DNA of 64,000 bases, taken from Porites lobata. Its lineage: Eukaryota; Cnidaria; Anthozoa; Scleractinia; Poritidae. The notes under the pieces were generated by a model. That model searched no databases. It saw only the letters and a list, made by a program, of their open reading frames with translations, and was not told the DNA's origin. The DNA lies in the NCBI GenBank assembly GCA_942486035.1, contig CALNXK010000015.1, forward strand, positions 3,496,501 through 3,560,500, read 5' to 3'. A program made the translations under genes and the position numbers. This document shows, in pieces, positions 42,801 to 58,080 of this stretch; position 1 is the stretch's first letter; each line of letters begins with the position of its first letter.

Positions 42801-45800
42801 TTTGCATATTTTAAAACGGGTTAACCGATAATTCTCGTCAGAAGTTCAAAACATCTTTTGAGCCTACTTTTCTGTACAAGAGACCCTAGTTTTTTCGTTT
42901 CATCATGTTGTTTTGTCAAAAGGAGGCTTTTTAGTCCATAAAAACGACATTTTACCATAGTCGAAAAATTTCAATATTTTAAAACGGGTTAGCCCATGAT
43001 TCTGGTCATCAGTTCCAAATATCTTTCGAGCGTACTTTTCTGTACAAGAGACCTTGGTTTTGTCGTTTGATCATGTTGTTTTGTCAAAAGGAGGCTTTTT
43101 AGCCCATAAAAACGACATTTTACTATAGTCGAAAAATTTGCATATTTTAAAACGGGTTAACCACATGATTCTCGTCAAAAGTTCCAAATATCTTTCGAGG
43201 TTACTTTTCTGTACAGGAGACTTTGGTTTTGTCGTTTTATTATGTTGTTTTATCAAAAGGATGCTTTTAAGTCCATAAAAACAACATTTTACTATAGTTG
43301 AAGAATTTGCATAATTTAAAACGGCTTAACCCATGATTCTGGTCATCAGTTCCAAATATCTTTCGAGGCTACTTTTCTGTACAAGAGACCTTGTTTTTGT
43401 CGTTTGATCATGTTGTTTTGTCAAAAGGACGCTTTTTAGTCCATAAAAACGACATTTTACTATAGTCGAAAAATTTACAGATTTCAAAACGGGTTAACCC
43501 ATGATTCTCGTCAAAAGTTCCAAATATCTTTCGAGCCTACTTTTCTGTACAAGACACCTTGGTTTTGTCGTTTGATCATGTTGTTTTGTCAAAAGGAGGC
43601 TTTTTAGTTCATAAAAACGAGATTTTACTATAGTCGAGAAAATGGCATATTTTAAAACGGGTTAACCCATGATTCTAGTCATCAGTTCCAAATATCTTTC
43701 GAGCCTGCTTTTCTGTACAAGAGACCTTGGTTTTGTCGTTTGATCATGTTGTTTTGACAAAAGGAGGCTTTTTAGTTCATAAAAACGACATTTTACTATA
43801 GTGGAGAAAATTGCATATTTTAAAACGGGTTAACCCATGATTCTCGTCATCAGTTCCAAATATCTTTCGAGCCTATTTTTCTGTTCAAAAGACCTTGGTT
43901 TTGTCGTTTGATCATGTTGTTTTGTCAAAAGGAGGCTTTTTAGTCAATAAAAACGACATTTTACTATAGTAAAAAAATTTGCATATTTTAAAACGGGTTA
44001 ATCCATAATTCTCGTCAAAAGTTCCAAATATCTTTCGAGCCTACCTTTCTGTACAAGAGACCTTGGTTCTGTCGTTTGGGCATGTTATTTTGCCAAAAGG
44101 AGGCTTTTTAGTCCGTAAAAACGACATTTTACTTTAGTCGAGAAATTTGCATATTTTAGAGTGGGTTAACCCATGATTCTCGTCAGAAGTTCCAAATATC
44201 TTTCGAGCCTACTTTTCTGTACAAGAGATCTTGGTTTTGTCGTTTGATGATGGTGTTTTGTCAAAAGGAGGCTTTTTAGTCCATAAATACGGCATTTTTC
44301 TATAGTCGAAAAATTTGCATATTTTAAAACGGGTTAACCCATGACTCTCGTCAAAAGTTCCAAATATCTTTCGAGCCTACTTTTCTGTACAAGAGACCTT
44401 GGTTTTGTCGTTTGATGATGTTGTTTTGTCAAAAGGAGGCTTTTTAGTCCATAAAAACGACATTTTACTATAGTCGAAAGATTTGCATATTTTAAAACGG
44501 GTTCACCCATGATTCTGGTCACAAGTTCCCAATATCTTTCGAGTCTACTTTTCTGTACAAGAGACCATGGTTTTGTTGTTTGATCATGTTGTTTATTCAA
44601 AAAGAGGCTTTTTAGTTCATAAAAACGACATTTGACTATAGTCGAGAAATTTGCATATTTTAAAACGGCTTAACCCATGATTCTCGAGATCAGTTGCAAA
44701 TATCTTTCGAGCCTACTTTTCTGTACAACGGACTTTGGTTTTGTTGTTTGATCATGTTGTTTTGTCAAAAGGAGGGTTTGTAGTCCATAAAAACGACATT
44801 TTACTATAGTCGAAAAATTTGCAGATTTTAAAACGGGTTAACCCATGATTCTGGTAATAAGTTCCAAATATCTTTAAAGCGTACTTTTTTGTACAAGAGA
44901 CCTCGGTTTTCTCGTTTGATCATGTTGTTTTGTCAAAAGAAGGCTTTTTAGTCCATAAAAACGACATTTTACTATAGTCGAAAAATTTGCATATTTTAAA
45001 ACGGGTTAACCCATGATTCTCGTCATCAGTTCCAAATATCTTTGGAGCCTACTTTTCTGTACAAGAGACCTTGTTTTTGTCATTTGATCTTGTTGTTTTG
45101 TCAAAAGGAGGCTTTTTAGTTCATAAAAACGACATTTTAATATAGTCGAGAAAATTGCACATTTTAAAACGGCTTAACCCATGATTCTCGTCATCAGTTC
45201 CAAATATGTTTCGAGCCTACGTTTCTGTACAAGAGACCTTGGTTTTGTCGTTTGATCATGTTGTTTTGTCAAATGGAGGCTTTTTAGTTCTTAAAAACGA
45301 CATTTTACTATAGTCGAGAAAATTGAATATTTTAAAATGGTTAACCCATGATTCTGGTCATCAGTTCCAAATATCTTTCGAGCCTACTTTTCTGTACAAG
45401 AGACTTTGGTTTTGTCGTTTGATTAAGTTGTTTTGTCAAAAAGAGGCTTTTTAGCCCATAAAAACGACAGTTTACTATAGTCGAGAAATTTGCATACTTT
45501 AAAACGGGTTAACCCATGATTCTTGTCATCAGTTCCAAATATCTTTCGAGCCTACTTTTCTCTACGAGAGACCTTGGTTTTGTCGTTTGATCATGTTGTT
45601 TTGTCAAAAGGAGGCGTTTTAGTCCAAAAAAACGACATTTTACTATAGTCGAAAAATTTGCCTATTTTAAAACGGGTTAACCATTATTATAGTTAAAAGT
45701 TCCAAATATCTTTCGAGCCTACTTTTCTGTACAAGAGACTTTGGTTTTGTCGTTTGATCCTGTTGTTTTGTCAAAAAGAGGCTTTTTAGATCATAAAAAC

Positions 45801-48540
45801 GACATTTCACTATACTTGAGAAATTTGCATAATTTAAAACGGGTTAACCCATGATTCTCGTCATCAGTTCCAAATATCTTTCGAGCCTACTTTTCTCTAC
45901 AAGAGACCTTGGTTTTGTCGTTTTATCATGTTGTTTTGTCAAAAGGAGGCTTTTTAGTCCATAAAAACGACATCTTACTATAGTCGAAAAATTTCAATAT
46001 TTTAAAACGGGTTAACCATTATTCTCGTTAAAAGTTCCAAATATCTTTCGAGCCTACTTTTCTGTACAAGAGACCTTGGTTTTCTCGTTTGATCATGTTG
46101 TTTTGTCAAAAGGAGGCTTTTTAGTTCATAAAAACGACATCTTACTCTAGTCGAAAAATTTGAATTATTTTAAAACTGGTTAACCCATGATTCTGGTCAT
46201 CAGTTCCAAATATCTTTCGAGCCTTCTTTTCTGTACAAGAGACCTTGGTTTTGTCGTTTGATCATGTTGTTTTGTCAAAAGAGGCTTTTTAGACCATAAA
46301 AACGACATTTTACTATAGTCGAGAAATTTGCATATTTTAAAATGGTTAACCCATGATTCTCGTCATCAGTTCCCAATATCTTTCGAGCCCACTTTTCTGT
46401 TCAAGAAACCTTGGTTTTGTCGTTTGATTATGTTTTTTTGTCAAAAGGAGGCTTTCTAGTTCATAAAAAGGACATTTTACTATAGTCGAAAAATTTGCAT
46501 ATTTTAAAACGGGTTAACCCATGATTCTCGTCATCAGTTCCAAATATCTTTCGAGCCTACTTTTCTGTAGAAGAGACCTTGGTTTTGTCGTTTGATAATG
46601 TTGTTTTGTCAAAAGGAGGCTTTTTAGTCCATAAAAACGACATTTTACTATCGTCAAGAAAATTGAATATTTTAAAACGGGTTAAACCAGGATTCTTGTC
46701 TTCAGTTCCAAATATCTTTCGAGCTTACTTTCCTGTACAAGAGACCTTGGTTTTGTCGTTAGATCATGTTGTTTTGTCAAAAGGAGGCTTTTTAGTCCAT
46801 ATAAACGACATCTTACTATATTGGAGAAATTTGCATATTTTAAAACGGGTTAACCCATGATTTTCGTCAGAAGTTCCAAATATCTTTCGAGCCTACTTTT
46901 CTGTACAAGAGACCTTGGTTTTGTCGTTTGATCATGTTGTTTTGTCAAAAGGAGGCTTTTTAGTCCATAAAAACGACATTTTACTATAGTCGAAAAATTT
47001 GCATATTTCAAAACGGGTTAACCCATGATTCTCGTCAAAAGTTCCAAATATCTTTCGAGCCTACTTTTCTGTACAAGAGACCTTGGTTTTGTCGTTTGAC
47101 AATGTTGTTTTGTCAAAAAGAGGCTTTTTAGTCCATAAAAACGCCATCTTACTATAGTCGAAAAATTTGAATATTTTAAAACGGGTTAACCCATGATTCT
47201 CGCCATCAGTTCCAAATATCTTTCGAGCCTATTTTTCAGTACAACAGACCTTGGTTTTGTCGTTTCATAATGTTGTTTTCTCAAAAAAAGGCTTTTTAGT
47301 TCATAAGAACGACATTTTACTATAGTCGAGAAAATTGCATATTTTGAAATGGCTTAACCCATGATTCTGGTCATCAGTTCGAAATATCTTTCGAGCCTAC
47401 TTTTCTGTTCAAGAGACCTTGGTTTTGTCGTTTGATTATGTTGTTTTGTCAAAAGGAGGCTTTTTAGTCCATGAAAACGACATTTTACTATAGTCGAAAA
47501 ATTTGCATATTTTAAAACGGGTTAACCCATGATTCTGCTCATCAGTTCCAAATATCTTTCGAGCCTACTTTTCTGTTCAAGAGACCTTGGTTTTGTCGTT
47601 TGATCATGTTGTTTTGTCAAAAAGAGGCTTTTCGGACCACAAAAACGACATTTTACTATAGTCGAGAAATTTGCATATTTTAAAACGGGTTAACCCATGA
47701 TTCTCGTCATCAGTTCCAAATATCTTTCCAGCCTACTTTTCTGTACAAGAGACCTTGGTTTTGTCGTTTGATTATGTTGTTTTGTCAAAAGGAGGCTGTT
47801 TAGTCCATAAAAACGACATTTTCCTATAGTCGAAAAATTGCACATTTTAAAACGGCTTAACCCATGATTCTCGTCATCAGTTCCAAATATCTTTCGAGCT
47901 TACTTTTCTGTACAGGAGACCTTGGTTTTGTCGTTTGATCATGTTGTTTTGTCAAAAGGAGGCTTTTTAGTCCATATAAACAACATTTTACTATAGTCGA
48001 GAAATTTGCATATTTTAAAACGGGTTAACACATGATTCTGGTAATCAGTTCGAAATATCTTTCGAGCCTACTTTTCTGTTCGAGAGACCTTGGTTTTGTC
48101 GTTTGATTATGTTGTTTTGTCAAAAGGAGGCTTTTTAGTCCATAAAAACGACATTTTACTATAGTCGAAATATTTGCATATTTTAATTCGGGTTAACCAT
48201 GACTCTCGTCAAAAGTTCCAAATATCTTTCGAGCCATCTTTTTTGTAAGGGAGACCTTGGTTTTGTCGTTTGATCATGTTGTTTTGTCAAAAGGAGGCTT
48301 TTTAGTCCATAAAAACGACATCTTACTATAGTCAAGAAATTTCAATATTTTAATACGGGTTAAACCATGATTCTGGTCATCAGTTCCAAATATCTTTGGA
48401 GCATACTTTTCTGTAGAAGAGACCTTCGTTTTGTCCTTTGATCATGTTGTTTTGTCAAAAGGAGGCTTTTTAGTTCATAAAAACGACAATTTACTATAGT
48501 CGAGAAAATTGCATTTTTTAAAACGGGTTAACCCATGATT

Positions 48541-50220
48541 CTGGTCATCAGTTTCAAATATCTTTTGAGCCTACTTTTCTGTTAAAGAGACCTTGGTTTT
48601 GTCGTTTGATCATGTTGTTTTGTCAAAAGGAGGCTTTTTAGTTCATAAAAACGACATTTTACTATAGTCGAAAAATTTGCATATTTTAAAACGAGTTAAC
48701 CCTAGATTCTGGTCACCAGTTCCAAATATCTTTCGAGCCTACTTTTCTGTAAGGGAGACTTTGGGTTTGTCGTTTGATCATGTTGTTTTGTCAAAAAGAG
48801 GCTTTTTAGACCATAAAAACGACATTTTACTATACTCGAGAAAATTGCATATTTTGAAATGGCTTAACCCATGATTCTCGTCATCAGTTCGAAATATCTT
48901 TCGAGCCTACTTTTCTGTACAAGAGACCTTGGTTTTCTCGTTTGATAATGTTGTTTTGTCAAAAGGAGGCTTTTTAGTTCATAAGAACGACATTTTAATA
49001 TAGTCGAGAAAATTGCACATTTTAAAACGGCTTAACCCATGATTCTCGTCATCAGTTCCAAATATCTTTCGAGCCTACTTTTCTGTACAAGAGACCTTGG
49101 TTTTGTCGTTTGATCATGTTGTTTTGTCAAAAAGAGGCTTTTTATACCATAAAAACGACATTTTACTATAGTCGAGAAATTTGCATATTTCAAAACGGGT
49201 TAACCCATGATTCTGGTCATCAGTTCCAAATATCTTTCGAGCCTACTTTTCTGTTCAAGAGACCTTGGTTTTGTCGTTTGATCATGTTGTTTTGTCAAAA
49301 GGAGGCTTTTTAGTCCATAAAAACGACAATTTACTATAGTCGAGAACATTGCGTATTTTAAAACGGGTTAACCCATGATTCTGGTCATCAGTTTCAAATA
49401 TCTTTTGAGCCTACTTTTCTGTTAATGAGACCTTGGTTTTGTCGTTTGATCATGTTGTTTTGTCAAAAGGAGGCTTTTTAGTTCATAAAAACGACATTTT
49501 ACTATAGTCGAAAAATTTGCATATTTTAAAACGAGTTAACCCATGATTCTGGTCATCAGTTCCAAATATCTTTCGAGCCTACTTTTCTGTAAGGGAGACC
49601 TTGGTTTTGTCGTTTGATCATGTTGTTTTGTCAAAAGGAGGCTTTTTAGTCCATAAAAACGACATTTTACTATAGTCGAAAAATTTGCATATTTTAAAAC
49701 GGGTTAACCCATGATTCTCGTCATCAGTTCCAAATATCTTTCGAGCCTACTTTTCTGTACAAGAGACCTTGGTTTTGTCGTTTGATAATGTTGTTTTGTC
49801 AAAAGGAGGCTTTTTAGTCCATAAAAACGACATTTTACTATCGTCAAGAAAATTGAATATTTTAAAACGGGTTAAACCATGATTCTCGTCTTCAGTTTCA
49901 AATATCTTTCGAGTCTACTTTTCTGTTCGAGAGACCTTGATTGTGTCGTTTGATCATGTTGTTTTGTTAAAAAGAGGCTTTTTAGACCATAAAAACGACA
50001 TTTTACTATAGTCGAGAAATTTGCATATTTTAGAACGGGTTAACCCATGATTCTCGTCATCACTTCCAAATATCTTTCTAGCCTACTTTTCTGTACAAGA
50101 GACCTTGGTTTTGTCGTTTCATCATGTTGTTTTGTCAAAAGGAGGCTTTTTAGTTCATAAGAATGACATTTTAATATAGTCGAGAAAATTGCATATTTTA
50201 AAACGGGTTAACCCATGATT
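48541..50220. repeat. 840-bp (5-monomer) duplication within the satellite
   Basis: A rare variant CTGGTCATCAGTTTCAAATA followed by TCTTTTGAGCC occurs at 48541 and 49381, exactly 840 bp apart (5 x 168). The next monomers of both copies share a second rare variant (CTGTAAGGGAGA), also 840 bp apart. Confidence 0.7.
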
Positions 50221-51789
50221 CTCGGCATCAGTTCCAAATATCTTTCGAGCCTACTTTTCTGTACAAGAGACCTTGGTTTTTTCGTTTGATAATGTTGTTT
50301 TATCAAAAGGAGGCTTTTTAGTTCATAAAAACGACATTTTACTATAGTCGAGAAAATTGCACATTTTAAAACGGCTTAACGCTTGATTCTCGTCAACAGT
50401 TCCAAATATCTTTCGAGCCTACTTTTCTGTAAAAGAGACCTTGGTTTTGTCGTTTGATCATGTTGTTTTGTCAAAAGGAGGCTTTTTAGTCCATAAAAAC
50501 GACATCTTACTATAGTCAAAAAATTTGCATATTTTAAAACGGGTTAACCCATGATTCTTGTCATCAGTTCCAAATATCTTTCGAACCCACTTTTCTGTAC
50601 AAGAGACCCTGGTTTTCTCCTTTGATCATATTGTTTTGTCAAAAGCAGGCTTTTCAGTTCGTAAAAACGACATTTTATTATAGTCGAAAAATTTGCATAT
50701 TCTAAAACGGGTTAACCCATGATTCTCGTCAAAAGTTCCAAATATCTTTCGAGCCTTCTTTTCCGTACAAGAGATCTTGTTTTTGTCGTTTGATAATGTT
50801 GTTTTTTCAAAAGGAGGCTTTTTAGTCCATAAAAACGACAATTTACTATAGTGGAGAAATTTGGATATTTTAAAGCGGGTTAACCCATGATTCTGGTCAT
50901 CAGTTCCAAATCTCTTTCGGGCCTACTTTTCTGTACAAGAGACCTTGGTTTGGTCGTTTGATCATGTTGTTTTGTCAAAAGGAGGCTTTTTAGTCCATAA
51001 AAACGACATTTTACAATAGTCGAGAAATTTACATATTTTCAAACGGGTTAACCCATGATTCTCGTCATCAGTTCCAAATATCTTTCGAGCCTACTTTTAT
51101 GTACAGGAGACCTTGTTTTTGTCGTTTGATCATGTTGTTTTGTCAAAAGGAGGCTTTTTAGTTCATAAAATTGACATTTTAATATAGTGGAGAAAATTGC
51201 ATATTTTAAAATGGGTTAACCCATGATTCTGGTCATCAGTTCCAAATATCTTTCGAACCCACTTTTCTGTGCGAGAGACCTTGGTTTTGTCGTTTGATCA
51301 TGTTGTTTTGTCAAAAGGAGGCTTTTCACTTCATAAAAACGACATTTTACTATAGTCGAAAAATTTGGATATTTCAAAACGGGTTAACCCATGATTCTCG
51401 TTAAAAGTTCCAAATATCTTTCGAGCCTTCTTTTCTGTACAAGAGACCTTGGTTTTCTCGTTTGATCATGTTGTTTTGTCAAAAAGAGGCTTTTTAGTCC
51501 ATAAAAACGACATTTTACTATAGTCGAAAAATTTGCATATTCTAAAACGGGTTAACCCATGATTCTCGTCAAAAGTTCCAAATATCTTTCGAGCCTACTT
51601 TTGTGTTCAAGAGACCTTGGTTTTGTCGTTTGATCATGTTGTTTTGTCAAAAGGAGGCTTTTTAGTCCATAAAAACGACATCTTACTATAGTCAAAAAAT
51701 TTGCATATTTTAAAACGGGTTAACCCATGATTCTGGTCATCAGTTCCAAATATCTTTCAAGCCTACTTTTCTGTACAAGAGACCTTGGT

Positions 51790-54700
51790 TTTGTCGTTTG
51801 ATCTTGTTTTTTTGTCAAAAAGAGGCTATTTAGACCATAAAAACGACATTTTACCATTGTCGAGAAATTTGCATATTTTAAAACGGGTTAACCCATGATT
51901 CTGGTCATCAGTTCCAAATATCTTTCGAGCCCACTTTTCTGTTCAAGAGACCTTGCTTTTGTCGTTTGATTAAGTTGTTTTGTCAAAAGGAGGCTTTTTA
52001 GTCCATAAAAACGACATTTTACTATCGTCGAGAAATTTGAAAATTTTAAAACGGGTTAAGCCATGATTCTCTTCATCAGTTCCAAATATCTTTCGAGCCT
52101 ACTTTTCTGTACAAGAGACCTTGGTTTTGTCGTTTGATCTTGTTTTTTTGTCAAAAAGGGGCTATTTAGACCATAAAAACGACATTTTACCATTGTCGAG
52201 AAATTTGCATATTTTAAAACGGGTTAACCCATGATTCTGGTCATCAGTTCCAAATATCTTTCGAGCCCACTTTTCTGTTCAAGAGACCTTGCTTTTCTCG
52301 TTTGATTAAGTTGTTTTGTCAAAAGGAGGCTTTTTAGTCCATAAAAACGACATTTTACTATCGTCGAGAAATTTGAAAATTTTAAAACGGGTTAAGCCAT
52401 GATTCTCTTCATCAGTTCCAAATATCTTTCGAGCCTACTTTTCTGTACAAGAGACCTTGGTTTTGTCGTTTGATCTTGTTTTTTTGTCAAAAAGAGGCTA
52501 TTTAGACCATAAAAACGACATTTTACCATTGTCGAGAAATTTGCATATTTTAAAACGGGTTAACCCATGATTCTGGTCATCAGTTCCAAATATCTTTCGA
52601 GCCCACTTTTCTGTTCAAGAGACCTTGCTTTTGTCGTTTGATTAAGTTGTTTTGTCAAAAGGAGGCTTTTTAGTCCATAAAAACGACATCTTACTATAGT
52701 GAAAAAATTTGCATATTTTAAAACGGGTTAACCCATGATTCTGGTCATCAGTTCCAAATATCTTTCGAGCCTACTTTTCTGTACAAGAGACCTTGATTTT
52801 GTCGTTTGATCATCTTTTTTTGTCAAAAGGAGGCTTATTAGTTCATAAAAACAACATTTTACTATAGTCGAAAAATTTGCATATTTTAAAACGGCTTAAC
52901 CCATGATTCTCGTCAAAAGTTCCAAATATCTTTCGAGCCTACTTTTCTGTACAAGAGACCTTGGTTTTGTCGTTTGATCTTGTTTTTTTGTCAAAAAGAG
53001 GCTATTTAGACCATAAAAACGACATTTTACCATTGTCGAGAAATTTGCATATTTTAAAACGGGTTAACCCATGATTCTGGTCATCAGTTCCAAATATCTT
53101 TCGAGCCCCCTTTTCTGTACAAGAGACCTTGCTTTTGTCGTTTGATTAAGTTGTTTTTTCAAAAGGAGGCTTTTTAGTCCATAAAAACGACATTTTACTA
53201 TAGTCGAAAAATTTGCATATTTTAAAACGGGTTAACCCAAGATTCTCGTCATCAGTTCCAAATATCTTTTAAGCCTACTTTTCCGTAAAAGAGATCTTTT
53301 TTTTTGTTGTTTGGTCATGTTGTTTTGTTCAAAGGAGGCTTTTTAGCCCATAAAAACGACATTTTACTATAGTCGAGAAATTTGCATATTTTAAAACGGG
53401 TTAACCCATGATTCTGGTCATCAGTTCCAAATATTTTTAGAGCCCTCTTTTCTGTTCAAGAGACCTTGGTTTTGACGTTTGATCATGTAGTTTTGTCAAA
53501 AGGAGGCTTTTTAGTCCATAAAAACGACATTTTACTATAGTCGAGAAATTTGCATATTTTAAAACGGGTTAACCCATGATTCTCTTCATCAGTTTTAAAT
53601 ATGTTTCAAGCCTACTTTCTTGTACAAGAGACTTTGGATTTCTTGTTTGATCATGTTGTTTTGTCAAAAAGAGGCTTTTTAGTCCATAAAAACGGCAGTT
53701 TACTATAGTCTAGAAATTTGCATATGTCAAAGCGGGTTAACCCATGATTCTGGTCATAAGTTCCAAATATATTTCGGGCCTAGTTTTCCGTACAAGAGAC
53801 CTTGGTTTTGTCGTTTGATAATGTTGTTCTGTCAAAAGGAGGCTTTTTAGTCCATTAAAACGACATTTTACTATAGTTGAAGAATTTCCATATTTCAAAA
53901 CGGGTTAACCCATGATTCTCGTCAAAAGTTTCAAATATCTTTTGAGCCTAGTTTTCTGTACAAGAGACCTTGGTTTTGTCCTTTGATCTTGTTTTTTTGT
54001 CAAAAGGAGGCTTTTTAGTCCTTAAAAACGAAATTTTACTATAGTCGAGAAATTTGCATATTTTAAAGCGGGTTAACCCATGATTCTCGTCAAAACTTCC
54101 AAATATCTTTCGAGCCTACTTTTCTGTACAAGAGACCTTTTTTTTTTCGTTTGATCATGGTGTTTTGTCAAAAACAGGCTTTTTAGACCATAAAAACGAC
54201 ATTTTCCTATAGTCGAGAAATTTGCATATTTTAAAACGGGTTAACCCATGATTCTCGTCATCAGTTCGAAATATCTTTCGGGCCTACTTTTCTGTACAAG
54301 AGACCTTGGTTTTGTCGTTTGATCATGTTGTTTTGTGAAAAGGAGGCTTTTTAGTCCATAAAACGACATCTTACTATAGTCAAAAAATATGCATATTTTA
54401 AAACGGGTTAACCCATGATTCTGGTCATCAGTTCCAAATATCTTTCGAGCCTACTTTTCTGTACAAGAGACCTTGGTTTTGTCGTTTGATAATGTTGTTT
54501 TGTCAAAAGGAGGCTTTTTAGTCCATAAAAACGACATTTTACTATCGTCGAGAAATTTGAATATTTTAAAACGGGTTAAGCCATGATTCTCTTCATCAGT
54601 TCCAAATATCTTTCGAGCCTACTTTTCTGTACAAGAGACCTTGGTTTTGTCGTTTGATTATGTTGTTTTGTCAAAAGGAGGCTTTTTAGTCCATAAAAAC

Positions 54701-57700
54701 GACATCTTACTATAGTCAAAAAATTTGCATATTTTAAAATGGGTTAACCCATGATTCTGGTCATCAGTTCCAAATATCTTTCGAGCCTACTTTTCTGTAC
54801 AAAAGACCTTGATTTTGTCGTTTGATCATCTTTTTTTGTCAAAAGGAGGCTTATTAGTTCATAAAAACGACATTTTACTATAGTCGAGAAATTTGCATAT
54901 TTTAAAACGGCTTAACCCATGATTCTCGTCAAAAGTTCCAAATATCTTTGGAGCCTACTTTTCTGTACAAGAGACCTTGGTTTTGTCGTTTGATCTTGTT
55001 TTTTTGTCAAAAAGAGGCTATTTAGACCATAAAAACGACATTTTACCATTGTCGAGAAATTTGCATATTTTAACACGGGTTAACCCATGATTCTGGTCAT
55101 CAGTTCCAAATGTCTTTCGAGCCCACTTTTCTGTTCATGAGACCTTGCTTTTGTCGTTTGATTAAGTTGTTTTGTCAAAAGGAAACTTTTTAGTCCATAA
55201 AAGCGACATCTTACTATAGTGAAAAAAATTGCATATTGTAAAAAGGGTTAACCCATGATTCTGGTCATCAGTTCCAAATATCTTACGGGCCTACTTTTCT
55301 GTACCAGAGACCTTGGTTTTGTCTTTTGATCATCTTGTTTTGTCAAAAGGAGGCTTTTTAGTCCATAAAAACGACATTTTACTATAGTCGAGCAATTTGT
55401 ATATTTTAAAACGCGTTAACCCATGGTTCTCGTCAAAAGTTCCAAATATCTTTCGAGCCTACTTTTCTGTACAAGAGACCTTGGTTTTGTCGTTTGATCA
55501 TGTTGTTTTGTCAAAAGGAGGCTTTTTAGTCCATAAAAACGACATTTTACTATCGTCGAGAAATTTGAAAATTTTAAAACGGGTTAAGCCATGATTCTCT
55601 TCATCAGTTCCAAATATCTTTCGAGCCTACTTTTCTGTACAAGAGACCTTGGTTTTGTCGTTTGATCATGTTGTTTTGTCAAAAGGAGGCTTTTTAGTCC
55701 ATAAAAACGACATCTTACTATAGTCAAAAAATTTGCATATTTTAAAACGGGTTAACCCATGATTCTGGTCATCAGTTCCAAATATCTTTCGAGCCTACTT
55801 TTCTGTACAAGAGACCTTGATTTTGTCGTTTGATCATCTTTTTTTGTCAAAAGGAGCCTTATTAGTTCATAAAAACAACATTTTACTATAGTCGAGAAAT
55901 TTGCACATTTTAAAACGGCTTAACCCATGATTCTCGTCAAAAGTTCCAAATATGTTTCGAGCCTACTTTTCTGTACAAGAGACCTTGGTTTTGTCGTTTG
56001 ATCTTGTTTTTTTTGTCAAAAAGAGGCTATTTAGACCATAAAAACGACATTTTACTATTGTCGAGAAATTTGCATATTTTAAAACGGGTTAACCCATGAT
56101 TCTGGTCATCAGTTCCAAATATCTTTCGAGCCCACTTTTCTGTTGAAGAGACCTTGCTTTTGTCGTTTGATTAAGTTGTTTTGTCAAAAGGAGACTTTTT
56201 AGTCCATAAAAACGACATCTTACTATAGTGAAAAAATTTGCATATTTTAAACCGGTTAACCCATGATTCTGGTCATCAGTTCCAAATATCTTTCGAGCCC
56301 ACTTTTCTGTTCAAGAGACCTTGCTTTTGTCGTTTGATTAAGTTGTTTTGTCAAAAGGAGGCTTTTTAGTCCATAAAAACGACATCTTACTATGGTGAAA
56401 AAATTTGCATATTTTAAAACGGGTTAACCCATGATTCTGGTCATCAGTTCCAAATATCTTTCGAGCCTACTTTTCTGTACAAGAGACCTTGATTTTGTCG
56501 TTTGATCATCTTTTTTTGTCAAAAGGAGGCTTATTAGTTCATAAAAACAACATTTTACTATAGTCGAAAAATTTGCATATTTTAAAACGGCTTAACCCAT
56601 GATTCTCGTCAAAAGTTCCAAATATCTTTCGAGCCTACTTTTCTGTACAAGAGACCTTGGTTTTGTCGTTTGATCTTGTTTTTTTGTCAAAAGGAGGCTT
56701 TTTAGTCCATAAAAACGACATCTTACTATAGTGAAAAAATTTGCATATTTTAAAAAGGGTTAACCCATGATTCTGGTCATCAGTTCCAAATATCTTTCGG
56801 GCCTACTTTTCTGTACAAGAGACCTTGGTTTTGTCGTTTGATAATGTTGTTTTGTCAAAAGGAGGCTTTTTAGTCCATAAAAACGACATTTTACTATCGT
56901 CGAGAAATTTGAAAATTTTAAAACGGGTTAAGCCATGATTCTCTTCATCAGTTCCAAATATCTTTCGAGCCTACTTTTCTGTACAAGAGACCTTGGTTTT
57001 GTCGTTTGATCTTGTTTTTTTGTCAAAAAGAGGCTATTTAGACCATAAAAACGACATTTTACCATTGTCGAGAAATTTGCATATTTTAAAACGGGTTAAC
57101 CCATGATTCTGGTCATCAGTTCCAAATATCTTTCGAGCCCACTTTTCTGTTCAAGAGACCTTGCTTTTGTCGTTTGATTAAGTTGTTTTGTCAAAAGGAG
57201 GCTTTTTAGTCCATAAAAACGACATTTTACTATCGTCGAGAAATTAGAATATTTTAAAACGGGTTAAGCCATGATTCTCTTCATCAGTTCCAAATATCTT
57301 TCGAGCCTACTTTTCTGTACAAGAGACCTTGGTTTTGTCGTTTGATCATGTTGTTTTGTCAAAAGGAGGCTTTTTAGTCCATAAAAACGACATCTTACTA
57401 TAGTCAAAAAATTTGCATATTTTAAAACGGGTTAACCCATGATTCTGGTCATCAGTTCCAAATATCTTTCGAGCCTACTTTTCTGTACAAGAGACCTTGG
57501 TTTTGTCGTTTGATCTTGTTTTTTTGTCAAAAAGAGGCTATTTAGACCATAAAAACGACATTTTACCATTGTCGAGAAATTTGCATATTTTAAAACGGGT
57601 TAACCCATGATTCTGGTCATCAGTTCCAAATATCTTTCGAGCCCACTTTTCTGTTCAAGAGACCTTGCTTTTGTCGTTTGATTAAGTTGTTTTGTCAAAA

Positions 57701-58080
57701 GGAGGCTTTTTAGTCCATAAAAACGACATTTTACTATCGTCGAGAAATTTGAAAATTTTAAAACGGGTTAAGCCATGATTCTCTTCATCAGTTCCAAATA
57801 TCTTTCGAGCCTACTTTTCTGTACAAGAGACCTTGATTTTGTCGTTTGATCATCTTTTTTTGTCAAAAGGAGGCTTATTAGTTCATAAAAACAACATTTT
57901 ACTATAGTCGAAAAATTTGCATATTTTAAAACGGCTTAACCCATGATTCTCGTCAAAAGTTCCAAATATCTTTCCAGCCTACTTTTCTGTACAAGAGACC
58001 TTGGTTTTGTCGTTTGATCTTGTTTTTTTGTCAAAAAGAGGCTATTTAGACCATAAAAACGACATTTTACTATAGTCGAA
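51790..58080. repeat. interspersed variant monomers forming higher-order structure
   Basis: Variant A (GATCTTGTTTTTTTGTCAAA, GAGGCTATTTAGACC) recurs at about 51800, 52137, 52473, 52977, 54991, 56004, 57011, 57517 and 58017. Variant B (GATCATCTTTTTTTGTC, GGCTTATTAGTTCAT) recurs at about 52809, 54829, 55837, 56509 and 57849. Spacings are close to whole multiples of 168 bp (2, 3, 4, 6, 8 or 12 monomers). Confidence 0.75.
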
